DNA of 64,000 nt. Source: Sphingomonadaceae bacterium (GTDB lineage Bacteria > Pseudomonadota > Alphaproteobacteria > Sphingomonadales > Sphingomonadaceae). Shown here one piece after another: positions 18,151 through 27,180 of this stretch (position 1 is the first letter of the stretch; every line of letters starts with the position of its first letter). The translations under genes and the position numbers were made by a program. The DNA is taken from positions 1 through 64,000 of the forward strand of contig JAFAZF010000040.1 in assembly GCA_019239915.1 (NCBI GenBank). Direction: 5' to 3'. The notes beneath the pieces are model-generated. The model did not search any database and had not been told where the DNA came from. It saw only the letters and a list, made by a program, of their open reading frames with translations.

Positions 18151-18204
18151 TCGTCGTCGCTGCGAGCGAAGCGAAGCGAAGCAATCCAGTCGCAAGGACG
18201 ACGG
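18151..18204. repeat. class C repeat fragment (GCGAAGCGAAGCAATCCAG type)
   Basis: A stretch with TCGTCGTCGCTGCGAGCG, then GAAGCGAAGCGAAGCAATCC and a returning GGACGACGGA arm. This resembles the widespread alphaproteobacterial element TGCGAGCGAAGCGAAGCAAT, here apparently truncated. It occupies the gap between msrB and the PBP gene and no second copy was found in the window. Confidence 0.45.
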
Positions 18205-18303
18205 AGGTCGCCGCGGTGCGGCCCGTCTCAGGATAGCAACGGCCTGATACAGATCAGCAGATGCTTGTAGCGCGACTCGCCAGCGTCTAATGCGCGCGGG
18301 TCC

Positions 18304-20406
18304 ATGGCGCGTTCCCCGTCCGTTCAGCCAATAGCGCCTAAGCTCCGCGGACGGCTCATGCGCACGCTCGTAACGCTCTTCAAGATCGGCATCGGCCTCG
18401 CGCTGATGGGTTTGATCGCGGTCTGCGTCGCGGTCGGCGTGGCGATGTCGTCGCTCCCGAGCTTCGACCAGCTCAAGACGTCCCCCAATGGTCAGATGGT
18501 ACGCGTCCGCGCCGCCGACGGCACGATACTGATCACGCTCGGGCCGAGCTACGGCGAGTGGCTGGACTTCGATCGGATACCGCAGCCGATGAAGGATGCG
18601 ATGGTCGCGGTCGAGGATCGCCGCTTCTATCATCATCTCGGCGTCGATCCGATCGGCATCGCTCGCTCGGTCGAGGTGCGTGCCAAGCGCGGCTATTGGG
18701 CGCAGGGCGGCTCGACGATCACGCAGCAGCTCGCCCGCAACGTCTTCCTCAACAATTCGAAGACGTTCGGTCGGAAGATTCGCGAGATCATCCTGTCGCT
18801 GGCGATCGAACGGAAATTCTCGAAGGATCAGATCCTCGATCTTTACCTGAACAAGGTCTATTTCGGTGGCGGCGCCTACGGCATCGATGCCGCCTCGCGT
18901 CGCTTCTTCGGCCATGGCGCCGATCGTCTCAGCCTTGCCGAGTCCGCGATCATCGCCGGTCTCGTGAAGGCGCCCTCCAACTATTCGCCGACCGCCGATG
19001 CGCAGGCGGCCGCCGGCCGCGCCGGCGTCGTCATCCAGACGATGGAGGAGACCGGCAAGATCACGCCCGCGCAGGCGCAGGCCGCCGACGTCCAGCATGT
19101 GCGGTTCGCGCCGGAACCGCACCAGAACAGCGTCCGCTACTTCACCGACTGGGCGCTCGCGCAGCTCGATACGCTGATCGACGATCAAACCGATCCGATC
19201 GATGTCTGGACGACGCTCGATCTCGCCATGCAGCGAGCCGCCGACGCCGCCATCCGCAAGGACGCGCCCGCCAACGCGCAGGGTGCGCTCGTCGCGATCG
19301 ACAATGACGGCGCAGTGCGCGCGATGGTCGGCGGCAAGGATTATGTCGCGTCGATCTACAATCGTGCCACGCAGGCGATGCGTCAGCCGGGATCGGCGTG
19401 GAAGCTCTTCGTCTATCTCGCCGCGCTCGAAGCCGGCCACAAGCCGAGCGATTCGATTGTCGACGAGCCGGTGACGATCGACGGCTGGAGCCCGCGCAAC
19501 AGCTCGCGCACCTATGCCGGCACGATCGATCTGCGCACCGCCTTCGCCTTCTCGATCAACACCGTCGCTGCCAAGCTCGGGCAGGAGGTCGGCTTCCAGA
19601 CCGTCGCCGACATGGCCCGGCGCTTCGGCATCAACACGCCGATCGACACCTCGCCTTCGATGGTGCTCGGCGCCAACGACGTCCGCCTGATCGACATGAC
19701 GCGCGCCTTCGCGGAAATCGAATCGAAGGGCATCGCGGTGACGCCGTACGCGATTGTGAAGGTGACGGGGCCGGACAACCGCATTCTCTACCAGCAGCCG
19801 GCCCACGATCCGCGTGTGCTGGTCGCGCCCTGGGTCGCAGCGCAGATGACCGATCTGCTCCAGACCGCCGTCAACACCGGTACCGCCCGCGCCGCGCAGA
19901 TCGGCCGCCCGGTGGCCGGCAAGACCGGAACGACCTCATCGAGCAAGGATGGCTGGTTCATCGGGTTCTCGAGCGGGCTCACCGCGGGCGTGTGGATGGG
20001 GCGCGACGACGCCAAGCCGATCCCCGGCCTCTCCGGTGGCCACGCGCCCGCGCACGCCTTCGCCGACTTCATGAGCGCCGCCGTCGCCAACCGCCCGGTC
20101 GCGCCGTTCGATACCCAGGTGACGCTGCCGCAGTGGCAGCTCGAGCCCGACGACGAGGCCTATTTCGGCAATCAGGATGACGGGGCCGACGACAGCGCCG
20201 GGCCGACCGCGCCGCCGGGATCTTTCGTGGATCAGGACGGCATGCCGCTCCCCGCCGGACAGCAGCCGCAAGCAGCCCGGCCGACGCGTCCCGCGCGCGG
20301 CCAGGACGGCGATCCCGGCACGCCACCTTCCGATCAGCAGCAGCCCAACGCGCCGCTCGACCAGCAATGGTTCGATCAGGCAACCGGGCGGCAGCGAGGG
20401 CGCTAG
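18304..20406 (+). CDS. class A penicillin-binding protein (PBP1A family)
   Basis: A 700-residue bifunctional peptidoglycan synthase. One membrane anchor lies near residues 20-50. The GT51 transglycosylase carries VEDRRFYHH (near residue 104) and GGSTITQQLARN. The transpeptidase carries the SxxK nucleophile in QPGSAWKLF (near residue 362), SIN in the SxN position and KTGTTSSSKDGW (near residue 539). The tail from about residue 620 is proline/glutamine rich. It polymerises and cross-links murein. ATG 18304 is listed, and ATG 18358 just before the membrane segment is an alternative. Confidence 0.93.
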   Translation: MARSPSVQPIAPKLRGRLMRTLVTLFKIGIGLALMGLIAVCVAVGVAMSSLPSFDQLKTSPNGQMVRVRAADGTILITLGPSYGEWLDFDRIPQPMKDAMVAVEDRRFYHHLGVDPIGIARSVEVRAKRGYWAQGGSTITQQLARNVFLNNSKTFGRKIREIILSLAIERKFSKDQILDLYLNKVYFGGGAYGIDAASRRFFGHGADRLSLAESAIIAGLVKAPSNYSPTADAQAAAGRAGVVIQTMEETGKITPAQAQAADVQHVRFAPEPHQNSVRYFTDWALAQLDTLIDDQTDPIDVWTTLDLAMQRAADAAIRKDAPANAQGALVAIDNDGAVRAMVGGKDYVASIYNRATQAMRQPGSAWKLFVYLAALEAGHKPSDSIVDEPVTIDGWSPRNSSRTYAGTIDLRTAFAFSINTVAAKLGQEVGFQTVADMARRFGINTPIDTSPSMVLGANDVRLIDMTRAFAEIESKGIAVTPYAIVKVTGPDNRILYQQPAHDPRVLVAPWVAAQMTDLLQTAVNTGTARAAQIGRPVAGKTGTTSSSKDGWFIGFSSGLTAGVWMGRDDAKPIPGLSGGHAPAHAFADFMSAAVANRPVAPFDTQVTLPQWQLEPDDEAYFGNQDDGADDSAGPTAPPGSFVDQDGMPLPAGQQPQAARPTRPARGQDGDPGTPPSDQQQPNAPLDQQWFDQATGRQRGR

Positions 20407-20422
20407 CCTCACGCCCAGACCA

Positions 20423-20507
20423 CCGTTCGCCCTGAGCTTGTCGAAGGGCCGTTCTTCTTCTTGGCTGCGGAGAAAGTTCAGTGCTTCGACAAGCTCAGCA
20501 CGAACGG
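20423..20507. repeat. dispersed palindromic repeat, copy 5 (GAGCTTGTCGAAG subfamily)
   Basis: An 85-base copy with ends CCGTTCGCCCTGAGCTTGTC and CAAGCTCAGCACGAACGG, located between the convergent PBP and YgjP genes. Its inner GGCCGTTCTTCTTCTT block recurs in copy 2 on the other strand. Confidence 0.85.
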
Positions 20508-20527
20508 GTTGCGCTGAGAGCCTAAGG

Positions 20528-21235
20528 CTACTCCTCCCGTCCTACCCAGTGCAGCGCGGCGCCGTTGCGCTTGAGCCAGTCCCGCGCGGGCGCCGGATCC
20601 TCGCCGAGCAGGCGCCGCACCGCCGCGTGGAAGGCGCGGCTATGATCCATGTGCAGTCGGTGCGCCACCTCGTGCGCGACGGTCGCGCGGCGGACATAGG
20701 GCGGCGTCATGATCAGCCGCCATGAGTAGCGGATCGCGCCATCCGCCGCGCAGCTCCCCCAGCGCGTTCGCGGATCGCCGACCGCCACGGCCGCGATCGC
20801 CACCTCCGCCTCGATGGCGGTCGCACGCGTTTCGGCATCGAGCACATCAAGCGCCCGCCGCTTGAGCCAGCGCAGCACGCGCGCGCCGACGCTCGCTTCG
20901 GGGCCGCCGAGCTCCAGCCGCCCATCGGTCAAGCGCGGGGCGCGCGGCAGCGCCGGCGCCCAATCGATCAGCAGCGGCTCGCCTTCATACGGCACGGTGC
21001 CGCCCGGACGGATCGGCCGCGGCACCGGCAGCTTCGCGAGCCCGGCTTCGACCCAGCCCCGCTGCTTCTCCGCCCACGCCAACGCCGGGCCGAGCGCGGC
21101 ACGCTTGGGCAGCGTCAGCTTCACCGCGCCGTCGCGCGGATCGACAACCAGCCGGAAGCCGCGCGCGCCGGCGACGCGGCGCACCGTCAGCGCGCGCGTC
21201 CGGCCGCCGCCGCTAAAGCTCGCGCTCGACGACAT
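20528..21235 (-). CDS. YgjP/SprT-like zinc metallopeptidase
   Basis: A 235-residue protein of the YgjP (DUF45) metallopeptidase group. It has a beta-rich N-terminus, the family motif [23 protein letters not shown] and then the zinc site [17 protein letters not shown] with HExxH and a third downstream histidine. The biological substrate is unknown for the family. ATG 21235 is chosen because longer frames would overlap almost the whole end of the YcgN gene. As it is, the overlap is 23 bases, which suggests coupling to the upstream gene. Confidence 0.85.
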   Translation of the reverse strand: MSSSASFSGGGRTRALTVRRVAGARGFRLVVDPRDGAVKLTLPKRAALGPALAWAEKQRGWVEAGLAKLPVPRPIRPGGTVPYEGEPLLIDWAPALPRAPRLTDGRLELGGPEASVGARVLRWLKRRALDVLDAETRATAIEAEVAIAAVAVGDPRTRWGSCAADGAIRYSWRLIMTPPYVRRATVAHEVAHRLHMDHSRAFHAAVRRLLGEDPAPARDWLKRNGAALHWVGREE

Positions 21236-21659
21236 GCAGCTCGAGATCGCCCGCTTCGAGCTCGGATACCGTCCACCCGCGCACCGACTGCCCAGCGGCG
21301 TGGACCGTTTCCGGATCACCGGTGAGGAGCGGATGCCAGTCGGGCAACGGCTCGTCGTTCGCCAACAGGCGATAGGCGCAGGTCCCCGGCAGCCAGTCGA
21401 GCGCGCCCGCCTTGGCCGGCGTCAGCCGCACGCAATCGGGAACGAGCGCCTTGCGGTTGGCATAGTCGGTGCACCGTCCCGAGCGACGATCGAGCAGCCG
21501 GCAGGCGACGTTGGTCGGATAGAGCTCGCCGGTTTCCTCGTCCTCGAGCTTGTGGACGCAGCATTTGCCGCAGCCGTCGCAGAGCGACTCCCACTCGGCG
21601 CGGCTCATCTCGCCGAGCCGCTTCGCCTCCCAGAAGCGCGGCGCGGTCACTGCACCCAT
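21213..21659 (-). CDS. YcgN family cysteine-cluster protein (UPF0260)
   Basis: A 148-residue protein with the family's cysteine cluster: [47 protein letters not shown] and LPGTCAYR. The spacing suggests a metal or Fe-S binding module, but no biochemical function is established. Its start overlaps the end of the SCO gene by 13 bases and its end overlaps the YgjP gene. The three therefore read as an operon, SCO-YcgN-YgjP. Confidence 0.88.
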   Translation of the reverse strand: MGAVTAPRFWEAKRLGEMSRAEWESLCDGCGKCCVHKLEDEETGELYPTNVACRLLDRRSGRCTDYANRKALVPDCVRLTPAKAGALDWLPGTCAYRLLANDEPLPDWHPLLTGDPETVHAAGQSVRGWTVSELEAGDLELHVVEREL

Positions 21660-22246
21660 CGGGCAAGTTCCTGCTTCACCGCATCCGCACCCTGATCGGT
21701 CGGCAGCAGCACGATCGGCGCGCCGCTGGGATCGAACAGCACCGCCTGGCTCGAATGATCGACGAGATACGCACCGCCGTTCTTCGGCGGCTGCGCCTGA
21801 TAATAGACGCCGAATTCCTTGGCCACCTTGGCGATCTCCTGCGGCGTTCCCGTAAGGCCAACGAGACCCGTTCCGAACGCCGCGACATATTGCTTCATCA
21901 CCGCCGGCGTATCGCGCGCCGGATCGACCGAGATGAAGATGGGGACGATCTTGCCCGCTGCCGAGGGGCGATCCGCCACAAAGCCATGGAGGGCGCGCAT
22001 CACCGTCTGCAGCGTCGTCGGGCAGACGTCCGGACAGAAGGTGTAGCCGAAATAGACGATGCGGTAGCGGCCGGCATAGGTCCGGCCGGTAACGGCGCGC
22101 CCATCCTGGTCCGTCAGGGCGAACGGGCCACCGATCGCGGCACCGGCAAGAGGCGGTGCCCCTCCCTCGCTGCCCGCCTTGCCGCAGCTCGCGAGAAGCA
22201 GCAGCGCCGCGACGCAGGCGGCAAGACGGTGCGAGGCATCGTTCAT
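21647..22246 (-). CDS. SCO1/SenC family copper chaperone lipoprotein
   Basis: A 199-residue thioredoxin-fold protein with a lipoprotein signal (LLLLASC). It has the copper-binding CPDVCP motif in [14 protein letters not shown] and the third ligand histidine in [11 protein letters not shown] proteins deliver copper to the CuA site of cytochrome c oxidase or act as periplasmic thiol reductases. ATG 22246 (MNDASHRL) gives the compact signal peptide. An ATG five codons upstream is possible. It is divergent from the ankyrin gene. Confidence 0.9.
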   Translation of the reverse strand: MNDASHRLAACVAALLLLASCGKAGSEGGAPPLAGAAIGGPFALTDQDGRAVTGRTYAGRYRIVYFGYTFCPDVCPTTLQTVMRALHGFVADRPSAAGKIVPIFISVDPARDTPAVMKQYVAAFGTGLVGLTGTPQEIAKVAKEFGVYYQAQPPKNGGAYLVDHSSQAVLFDPSGAPIVLLPTDQGADAVKQELARWVQ

Positions 22247-22306
22247 GGCGTCGCCAGCCATGCTTTGCTAGAGCCTCGCGCGCAAGCAGCGGGAGAGTGG
22301 GTGGCG

Positions 22307-22915
22307 ATGGCGAGGCGCGGCGACAGGATCATGACCGGTATCGCGGCGCTGACAGCGCTGATCGCTGCCGCACCCTCCGCCGCACAATTCTCCGATCCCT
22401 ATAATTTCCTCAAGGCGGTGCGCGATCGCGACATCAACAAAGCGACCGAGCTGGTCAACAAGCCCGGCACCACGATTATCAACACGCACGATGCGGCCAC
22501 CGGCGAGACGGCGCTGCACATTGCCGTCCGTCGCCACGATGCGCCCTGGGAGGCGTTCGCGCTGGTCCACGGTGCCGACACCGGCGCGCGCGACAAGCAG
22601 GGCGACACCGCGCTCATCGCCGCGACGCGGATCGGCGATGACGATTGCGCCGAGATGCTGCTGAAGGTCGGCGCCTCGCCCGATCTGGCCGATGCGCGCG
22701 GGGAGACGCCGCTCATCCTCGCCGTGCAGACCCGCAACCTCGCGATCGCGCGGCTGCTGGTCGCCTATGGCGGCAATCCGCACATCACCGATCATGTCAC
22801 CGGCCAATCGGCGCTCGATTATGCCAAGGCCGATCCCCGCGCGAGCCTGATCCTTTCGGTGCTCCAGCAGGCGAAACCGCGCGGCGCTGCGACGGTGATC
22901 GGGCCGCAGCCCTGA
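22307..22915 (+). CDS. exported ankyrin-repeat protein
   Basis: A 202-residue protein with an N-terminal signal peptide ending near APSAAQ. About four ankyrin repeats follow, clearest in [67 protein letters not shown] and [10 protein letters not shown]. It is probably a periplasmic protein-interaction scaffold with unknown partner. ATG 22307 follows GGGAGAG, with an in-frame GTG at 22301 also possible. It faces the convergent mmcB gene with only 3 bases between the stops. Confidence 0.8.
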   Translation: MARRGDRIMTGIAALTALIAAAPSAAQFSDPYNFLKAVRDRDINKATELVNKPGTTIINTHDAATGETALHIAVRRHDAPWEAFALVHGADTGARDKQGDTALIAATRIGDDDCAEMLLKVGASPDLADARGETPLILAVQTRNLAIARLLVAYGGNPHITDHVTGQSALDYAKADPRASLILSVLQQAKPRGAATVIGPQP

Positions 22916-22918
22916 GCG

Positions 22919-23398
22919 TCACTCGGCCGGCAGGCCCGGATCGGTCTCGCCGAGCAGCCGCCGCGCGGCGCGCCGCGCGAAGCGGAGCGTCTCCGCGCGG
23001 CGGCGTGAGGAGGCAAGCGGCGTATCGACCGCCTCACGGACCACAGCGGCATCGTAGCGATCGGCGACGATCAGGCCTGCGCGATCCGGCATGAACCAGG
23101 CCTCCTCGAACGGCGCCGGATCGAAGCCCGGGGGCACCGCCCAATAATAGCGATCGCAATAGTCGAGATATTCCGGCCATTTCAGGTCACCGCGGAGATC
23201 GGCGCGCGAGACCTTGATCTCCACGATCGTGACGCAGCCTTTCGGCCCCAGCGCCATGATGTCGGCGCGGCGTCCATTGCCGAGCGGCACTTCGCAGAGC
23301 GCCAGGAGCTCGCGCCGGAACAGCAGCCGCGAAACACCGCGCGCGACATCGCGCGCGACCGGAACGTTATCGAGGCAAGGTTTGGCGAGCGAGGCCAT
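22919..23398 (-). CDS. mmcB: MmcB family DNA-repair protein
   Basis: A 159-residue protein with a PD-(D/E)xK-like core: the invariant acidic residues of GRRADIMALG and the EIKVSRADLRGDLKWPEYLDYCDRYYWAVP segment are typical of MmcB. In Caulobacter, mmcB is an SOS-induced gene needed for mitomycin C resistance and is thought to act as a nuclease in cross-link repair. A LexA-type box lies 12 bases before the start codon here, supporting the same regulation. Its stop is 3 bases from the ankyrin gene on the other strand. Confidence 0.9.
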   Translation of the reverse strand: MASLAKPCLDNVPVARDVARGVSRLLFRRELLALCEVPLGNGRRADIMALGPKGCVTIVEIKVSRADLRGDLKWPEYLDYCDRYYWAVPPGFDPAPFEEAWFMPDRAGLIVADRYDAAVVREAVDTPLASSRRRAETLRFARRAARRLLGETDPGLPAE

Positions 23399-23410
23399 GC
23401 GCTCGTTTTA

Positions 23411-23425
23411 GAACATCCCGCGAAC
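23411..23425 (-). promoter_or_regulatory. LexA (SOS) box for mmcB
   Basis: Reading the minus strand, the site is GTTCGCGGGATGTTC, an exact match to the alphaproteobacterial SOS operator GTTC-N7-GTTC. It ends 12 bases upstream of the mmcB ATG, where a bound repressor would block transcription. A 6-bp hairpin (CGGACG/CGTCCG, 23425-23442) lies just upstream and could end the sleB-type transcript. Confidence 0.75.
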
Positions 23426-23451
23426 GGACGAAAGCCCGTCCGATGGTCATG

Positions 23452-24108
23452 TCAGCGATAGAAGATCTGCGCGCCGATCTGCGCGACGCGGGTCAGCCCC
23501 GGGGCGGGGCGATGGCCGCTGTTGAAATAGAGTGCATCGTGCGCGACCGCGCTCCATGCATTCTTGAGCGCGATCGAAGCGATCGCGACCGCCTCGCGCC
23601 ACTGCTGCCCCGCGCGCGCGATCGCCGGATAGCTGCCGTGGCGAACGAAACCGAACTGGTGCGGCTGCTTCACGACGCCGCAGACGGTGCTGGGGAAACG
23701 ACCGGATTTGGTGCGGTTGATGATGGTCTGGGCCACCGCGAGCTGGCCGCGATAGGGCTGCCCCTTCGATTCGAAGTAAACGGACGCGGCCAGGCATTCA
23801 TGCTCGTCGCTGCTCGTCGCCGAAGAAAGCCGATCGCTGACCATCCCATCAAGCGAGCCACCGGTGGCGGCGCCATCGTCACTCGCCGCGGGCTTCGCGA
23901 CGGGGGTCAGCACAGGGGCCGGAATGCCGAGGGTCAGAATGCGGGCGGAAGGTTGCGAAACCGCCGGTGCGGCCGGGGCCGCGAGAAGCAGAGAACCAGA
24001 TGTGCCTGCCGGGATCGCGATCTCCGCCGCCATGGCGGCGCTGCCGAGACCGGGCAGCAGGCAAAGGAGGGCCGCCGCCGCAGCGACGACACGGGCTGGT
24101 ACTCGCAT
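23452..24108 (-). CDS. cell wall hydrolase, SleB family
   Basis: A 218-residue exported protein. A signal peptide (cleavage near SAAMA) and a low-complexity alanine/proline spacer precede the Hydrolase_2 domain from about residue 95. That domain contains LAASVYFESKGQPYRGQLAVAQTIINR with the catalytic glutamate, then TVCGVVKQPHQFGF. Relatives are lytic amidase/glycosylase-like enzymes that cleave peptidoglycan. In Gram-negatives these act in the periplasm during growth. It lies upstream of mmcB on the same strand, separated by the LexA box. Confidence 0.88.
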   Translation of the reverse strand: MRVPARVVAAAAALLCLLPGLGSAAMAAEIAIPAGTSGSLLLAAPAAPAVSQPSARILTLGIPAPVLTPVAKPAASDDGAATGGSLDGMVSDRLSSATSSDEHECLAASVYFESKGQPYRGQLAVAQTIINRTKSGRFPSTVCGVVKQPHQFGFVRHGSYPAIARAGQQWREAVAIASIALKNAWSAVAHDALYFNSGHRPAPGLTRVAQIGAQIFYR

Positions 24109-24258
24109 GGCATCCAGATCATTGCGGCCGAGCGCAGATCACGGAGGCACAAAATACCCTAAGCCCCGTTCCCGCTCGTCCGACTCCGCGCAACCCCCGG
24201 AACAAATGTTGTTGCGCGTCGTTGAACAACCTCGTCTTCCCGGCACCGCGCCGCAGCG

Positions 24259-24600
24259 TCAACCTTCAGCGACTATTTCAGCGGCGAACCGTTCGACTCC
24301 CGCGATATCCAGTTCCAGGATCCACAAATCCGGATCGGAGCGGCGGCGGCGCGTTAAATAGTCGCTAACCACGGCCTCTTGATTAGGCAGATCAGGGCCG
24401 ACATCTGCCCAGCGATAAACGCCGGCGAGATCCAGAACCCGCTCGATAAGACGGCGTGTTACGCCACGCTCGCAACAGCTTAGCAGGAGCGCGCCGGCCG
24501 TCGCGTCGCCCTTCGCGACGACCGTGCCGATGCCGCCTGCAGCGCCGACTCGCCGGATCAGCGCGTTCACGACGAGGGAAGAAACCAAGCGCGGCGTCAT
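24259..24600 (-). CDS. DUF1491 family protein
   Basis: A 113-residue protein matching the DUF1491 pattern: an N-terminal LVVNALIRRVGAAGGIGTVVAKGDATAGALLL, then the basic segment YLTRRRRSDPDLWILELDIAGVERF. The family is restricted largely to alphaproteobacteria and has no known function. Small size and absence of signal or membrane segments indicate a cytosolic protein. It lies downstream of ptsN on the same strand with a 125-base gap. Confidence 0.75.
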   Translation of the reverse strand: MTPRLVSSLVVNALIRRVGAAGGIGTVVAKGDATAGALLLSCCERGVTRRLIERVLDLAGVYRWADVGPDLPNQEAVVSDYLTRRRRSDPDLWILELDIAGVERFAAEIVAEG

Positions 24601-24725
24601 TCCGCCCGTCTTGAAGCCGATCGCTCAAGTACGCAATTCACGTCAACGCCTGCGATCGGCCGACACCGCCGATCGCCGCCATGACAGCCAACTGGCATTG
24701 GAACGGCGTTCGCAAACGCAGCAAA

Positions 24726-25193
24726 TCACGCGGCGTCGCGCGATTCTCCGCTGGCGAAAAGCGCGTAGAGGGCATCGGGAGAGCCGGCGCCGCGCAGCTT
24801 CGCGACGAACTCGCGGTCACGCATGCGCCGGCTGACACGGGCCAGCGCCTTGAGGTGATCGACGCCTGCTTCCGGCGGCGAGAGCAGCACGAACACCAGG
24901 TCGATCGGCAGCGCATCGATCGCGGCGAAGTCGATCGGCGCCGCGAGGTTCGCGAACAGCCCGACGACGTGATCGAGGCCTTCGATCTTGCCGTGGGGAA
25001 TGGCGATACCGCCGCCGAAACCGGTCGATCCCAGCCGCTCGCGCTCACCCAGCCGCTCGACGACGAGCTTGGCGTCGACGCCCGCTGCATTCGCAGCGAG
25101 CGTTCCGAGCTGCTGGAAGAGCTGCTTCTTGCTCGCCACGGCAAGGCCCGCGACAATCCCTGCTGGCGAGAGGATGTCGCTGAAATCCTCCAT
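24726..25193 (-). CDS. ptsN: nitrogen-PTS EIIA protein
   Basis: A 155-residue PtsN (EIIA-Ntr). The phosphorylatable histidine is H67 in GGIAIPHGKI, preceded by RERLGSTGFG. The protein accepts phosphate from NPr and regulates potassium, carbon and stress pathways. It is 20 bases downstream of hpf, the usual hpf-ptsN arrangement. The lptB-rpoN genes that often precede this pair are 29 kb away, on the other side of the presumed origin. Confidence 0.93.
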   Translation of the reverse strand: MEDFSDILSPAGIVAGLAVASKKQLFQQLGTLAANAAGVDAKLVVERLGERERLGSTGFGGGIAIPHGKIEGLDHVVGLFANLAAPIDFAAIDALPIDLVFVLLSPPEAGVDHLKALARVSRRMRDREFVAKLRGAGSPDALYALFASGESRDAA

Positions 25194-25213
25194 GAGAACT
25201 CGCCCCCCGCGCC

Positions 25214-25795
25214 TCAGGCGGCGCGCTGCGGCTCGACCCAGCCGATCGTTCCGTCGCCGCGGCGATACACCATGTTGTAGGCACCGGTGCCCGAATTCAT
25301 GAACAGGAGTGCGTTGGTGTTGCGCAGATCGAGCATCATCACCGCATCCGAAACGCTCGCGCTCGGCACGTCGACCCGCGTCTCGGCGACGATGAGCGGG
25401 TTGTCGGCACCGTCCTGCTCATCCTCGTCGTCGATGCGGAAGACAGTGTAGCCGGCATCGGCGTCGATCTCGCCGGGCGCCTCGCCATTCGGTGCATGGC
25501 GTCCCTTCAGCCGCGCCACGTAACGCCGCAGCTGTTTCTCGATCTTGCCCGATGCTTCGTCGAAGGCGGGGTGCGCGTCCATCGCGCTGCCCGAGCCTTT
25601 CAGGATCACGCCCTGCATGACATGGGCGACGATGTCGCAATTGAAGCCGTTGTCGTGCGGTCCGCGTCCAAAGGTGACGTGCGCGGCGATCGCGCGCGCG
25701 AAATACTTATCGGCCATGCCGCCGAGCCTGTCGCTGACATGCTGCCGCAGCGCATCGCCGGTATCGACCTGATGACCCGAGACGCGAATATCCAT
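25214..25795 (-). CDS. hpf: long-form ribosome hibernation promoting factor
   Basis: A 193-residue long HPF. The N-terminal ribosome-binding domain begins MDIRVSGHQVDTGDALRQHV. The variable linker contains DEDEQDGADN. The C-terminal dimerisation domain has the typical DAVMMLDLRNTNALLFMNSGTGAYNMVYRRGDGTIGWVEP. It joins 70S ribosomes into inactive 100S dimers in starved cells. It forms an operon with ptsN. Confidence 0.94.
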   Translation of the reverse strand: MDIRVSGHQVDTGDALRQHVSDRLGGMADKYFARAIAAHVTFGRGPHDNGFNCDIVAHVMQGVILKGSGSAMDAHPAFDEASGKIEKQLRRYVARLKGRHAPNGEAPGEIDADAGYTVFRIDDEDEQDGADNPLIVAETRVDVPSASVSDAVMMLDLRNTNALLFMNSGTGAYNMVYRRGDGTIGWVEPQRAA

Positions 25796-25815
25796 TGAAA
25801 GGGCCTCCTGACGAG

Positions 25816-25841
25816 CGGGGGGTGGCCCTTACGGACCACCC
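25816..25841 (-). terminator. hairpin between dnaQ and hpf
   Basis: An inverted repeat GGGTGG (25820-25825) / CCACCC (25836-25841) with a 10-base loop lies just downstream of the dnaQ stop on the minus strand. There is no T-run after it, so it may slow or partly terminate dnaQ transcripts rather than act as an intrinsic terminator. Confidence 0.3.
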
Positions 25842-25850
25842 GGTGGAGCG

Positions 25851-26558
25851 TCAACCGCAGGCGGCGAGTGCCGGCCAGAGCGGATCGACGAGCGTCGCTA
25901 CGAACGCGGCGTGGCGTGCCAGTTCGTCGGCGCTGGCGCTATGAACGCGCGGCGGCCGGACCGGTCGCACCGGAGCCGAACTGATCGACATCGCCACGTT
26001 CGCGGCAACCGGTGCCGGTGCCGTGGGTGCGAGCGCGAGCCCGATCTGGCGACCGCCGCGCAACTCGATATAGACCTGCGCGAGCAGCTGCGCGTCAAGC
26101 AGGGCGCCGTGCTTGACGCGTTGGCTGCGATCGATGCCGTAGCGCGTGCAGAGCGCATCGAGGCTGTGCTTCGCGCCGGGATGGCGCGCGCGCGCGAGCG
26201 CCACGGTGTCAATCGCGCGGCTCGCCACGAGCGGCGCCAAACCACAATCGCCGAGATGCCAGTTCAGGAACGCCATGTCGAAGCCGGCATTGTGCGCGAT
26301 CAAGGGCGCATCGCCCATGAAGGCGAGCAGCTCCTCGACCTTGTCGCCGAAGCGCGGCTTGTCCGCGAGGAAGACCGAGGAGAGCCCGTGCACCGCCTCC
26401 GCCTCGCTCGGCATCGAGCGACCAGGATTGAAATAGGCATGGAAGACGGCGCCGGTCTCGACCCGATTGATCAGCTCGACACATCCGATCTCGACCAGAC
26501 GGTGCCCGTCGACAGGGCTCAGGCCCGTCGTCTCGGTATCGAAAACGATCTCGCGCAT
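25851..26558 (-). CDS. dnaQ: DNA polymerase III epsilon subunit (proofreading exonuclease)
   Basis: A 235-residue DnaQ. It has DEDDh exonuclease motifs DTETTG (Exo I), HNAGFD (Exo II) and HGALLDAQLL (Exo III). The C-terminal ~60 residues hold the alpha-binding segment. It removes misincorporated bases during replication. Its start overlaps the coaE end by 40 bases on the same strand, tying the two genes in one transcript. The coaE-dnaQ pairing is common in alphaproteobacteria. Confidence 0.94.
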   Translation of the reverse strand: MREIVFDTETTGLSPVDGHRLVEIGCVELINRVETGAVFHAYFNPGRSMPSEAEAVHGLSSVFLADKPRFGDKVEELLAFMGDAPLIAHNAGFDMAFLNWHLGDCGLAPLVASRAIDTVALARARHPGAKHSLDALCTRYGIDRSQRVKHGALLDAQLLAQVYIELRGGRQIGLALAPTAPAPVAANVAMSISSAPVRPVRPPRVHSASADELARHAAFVATLVDPLWPALAACG

Positions 26559-27160
26559 CGCCGTTTATATCGGCCGGGAGCGGCGCGGAGTAAAGCGACC
26601 AGCGCGTGCAATTGGGCGCGCGTTTCGGTGCGCGTGGCGCCGGTATCGATCACGAAATCGGCGTGGCGGCGCTTGGTGCGGTCGGGCGTCTGCAGCCGCA
26701 AGATGGCGGCGAAGCGCTGCGGCGTCATGCCCGGTCGTGCCAGCACGCGGCGGCGCTGCTGGCCGGCAGAAGCCGAGACGACGACGACGACATCCACACG
26801 CCGCCAACCGCGCTTCTCGAACAGCAACGGAATATCGAGGACGACGAGCTTGCGTGCGCGATGCCGCCGCAGGAAGCGCCGCTGCGCCGCCGCGACCGCC
26901 GGCAGCACCAGCCGCTCGAGCTGGGTGAGCTGCGCGCGATCGCCGAGCACGCGCTGGCCGAGCAGCTGGCGATCGACCCCGCGCGGGCCGGTGGTGCCCG
27001 GCCATATCGCCTCGATCGCCGCCACAAGCAGGCCGCCGGGCCCCTGCAGCTTGTGAACCTCGGCGTCGGCATCGAACACCGGCACCCCGGCTTCGCGGAA
27101 CATCTTCGCAACCGTCGACTTGCCCATGCCGATCGAGCCGGTGAGACCGATGATGATCAT
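26519..27160 (-). CDS. coaE: dephospho-CoA kinase
   Basis: A 213-residue P-loop kinase: IIIGLTGSIGMGKSTVAKMF (Walker A), FDADAEVHKL and LDIPLLFEKRGW are the family markers. It performs the last step of coenzyme A synthesis. The C-terminus is extended by a basic, probably disordered tail because the frame runs 40 bases into dnaQ. The expected upstream partner aroE is separated from it by a palindromic repeat. Confidence 0.93.
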   Translation of the reverse strand: MIIIGLTGSIGMGKSTVAKMFREAGVPVFDADAEVHKLQGPGGLLVAAIEAIWPGTTGPRGVDRQLLGQRVLGDRAQLTQLERLVLPAVAAAQRRFLRRHRARKLVVLDIPLLFEKRGWRRVDVVVVVSASAGQQRRRVLARPGMTPQRFAAILRLQTPDRTKRRHADFVIDTGATRTETRAQLHALVALLRAAPGRYKRRCARSFSIPRRRA

Positions 27161-27180
27161 CGCGCCCCAGCCGATATGAT

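Noticed and set aside
24180-24220. GAACAAATGTTG upstream of the SleB-type gene as a LexA box
   Set aside because: It does not fit GTTC-N7-GTTC, and a cell-wall hydrolase is not an expected SOS gene.
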